This document shows, piece by piece, positions 22,921-22,963 of a DNA stretch of 22,963 nt. The notes under the pieces are model-generated. The model was given only the letters and a program-made list of their open reading frames with translations. It had not been told where the DNA came from and ran no database searches. How positions within the stretch are numbered: position 1 is the stretch's first letter; every line of letters starts with the position of its first letter. A program made the translations under genes and the position numbers. The DNA is from JBFMAI01 sp040755725 (GTDB taxonomy: Bacteria > Planctomycetota > Phycisphaerae > UBA1845 > Fen-1342), in assembly GCA_040755725.1 (NCBI GenBank), contig JBFMAI010000016.1:1-22963 (forward strand), given 5' to 3'.

Positions 22921-22963
22921 ATGGACGACAATGGAGTCGCGCCGCAGTGGCGCATGCCCGACG
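22921..22963 (+). CDS. IS transposase, N-terminal 14 codons (partial)
   Basis: ATG with a GGAGG Shine-Dalgarno 7 nt upstream. It encodes MDDNGVAPQWRMPD before the window ends. Same protein start as the left copy; IS5-family assignment is inferred. Confidence 0.6.
   Translation, partial: MDDNGVAPQWRMPD

Larger units (their letters stand above)
22841..22963 (+). repeat. Terminal inverted repeat, right arm (123 bp)
   Basis: Exact reverse complement of bases 3-125. See the left arm. Confidence 0.97.
22842..22963 (+). mobile_element. 5' end of an IS5-like insertion sequence (right copy, partial)
   Basis: Identical to the left copy in the opposite direction: tip GGGCCTGTCCCATAACCG at 22842, TATAAT at 22870-22875, GGAGG near 22909-22913 and the transposase start at 22921. 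The triplet outside the tip is TTA, which fits a TNA target. The other end is outside the window. Confidence 0.7.

Noticed and set aside
1..22963. Complete composite transposon
   Set aside because: Only the inner IS ends are seen. The outer ends and flanking duplications are outside the window, and the contents look like ordinary chromosomal genes rather than cargo. Contig breakage at a repeat explains the ends equally well.
1..22963. CRISPR array, tRNA or rRNA genes
   Set aside because: No regularly spaced direct repeats and no tRNA or rRNA signatures were noticed on reading; a covariance search was not possible.

Overview
The window looks like chromosomal DNA of a planctomycete, perhaps a Phycisphaerae-type lineage. 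The evidence is high GC with strong Shine-Dalgarno sequences, an ECF sigma factor gene overlapping a Ser/Thr kinase gene, a PEP-CTERM protein ending VPEP-TM-RRR, and a secreted enzyme with two C-terminal dockerin-like repeats of the form GDxNxDGxVxFGDINPFV. The taxon is inferred from these family traits; no rRNA or tRNA gene was seen.

Ends. Bases 3-125 and 22841-22963 are a perfect 123-bp inverted repeat. Each copy reads outward as the 5' end of the same insertion sequence: IS tip, -10 box, Shine-Dalgarno and the first 14-15 codons of a transposase, probably IS5 family. The window is therefore a 22.7-kb segment held between two oppositely oriented IS copies, and the window ends probably coincide with contig ends inside that repeat.

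Left part (125-4937). An HBM-type chemoreceptor and a solitary PstS-like phosphate-binding protein lie on the minus strand. They are followed by an IS1380-like element whose transposase has lost its central catalytic part. A terminator and a promoter then separate this from the next genes.

Middle (4938-17803). Two plus-strand envelope genes come first: a PGRP-type amidase lipoprotein and an M28 peptidase with a PA domain. The minus strand carries a TPR lipoprotein, a tandem universal stress protein, a secreted peptidylarginine-deiminase-like enzyme with dockerin-like repeats, and an unknown exported protein. A plus-strand EIIA(Ntr)-type PTS protein follows. Then, on the minus strand, come a PEP-CTERM protein, an Mrp/ApbC Fe-S ATPase, an 82-residue unknown protein and a class V aminotransferase. 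Most genes seem to be single transcription units with their own promoters; a TGGnnn-N16/17-TATAGT promoter recurs.

Right part (17804-22963). An ECF sigma factor and a membrane Ser/Thr kinase overlap by ATGA and form an expected signalling pair. The kinase carries an in-frame, palindrome-containing insertion. A repeat-rich intergenic region follows, then a large exported protein cut short by the right IS, which supplies the last base of its stop codon.

No single wholly new multi-gene system is obvious. The most distinctive items are the IS-bounded layout, the deiminase-dockerin protein, the repeat insertion in the kinase, and the PstS plus chemoreceptor pair.
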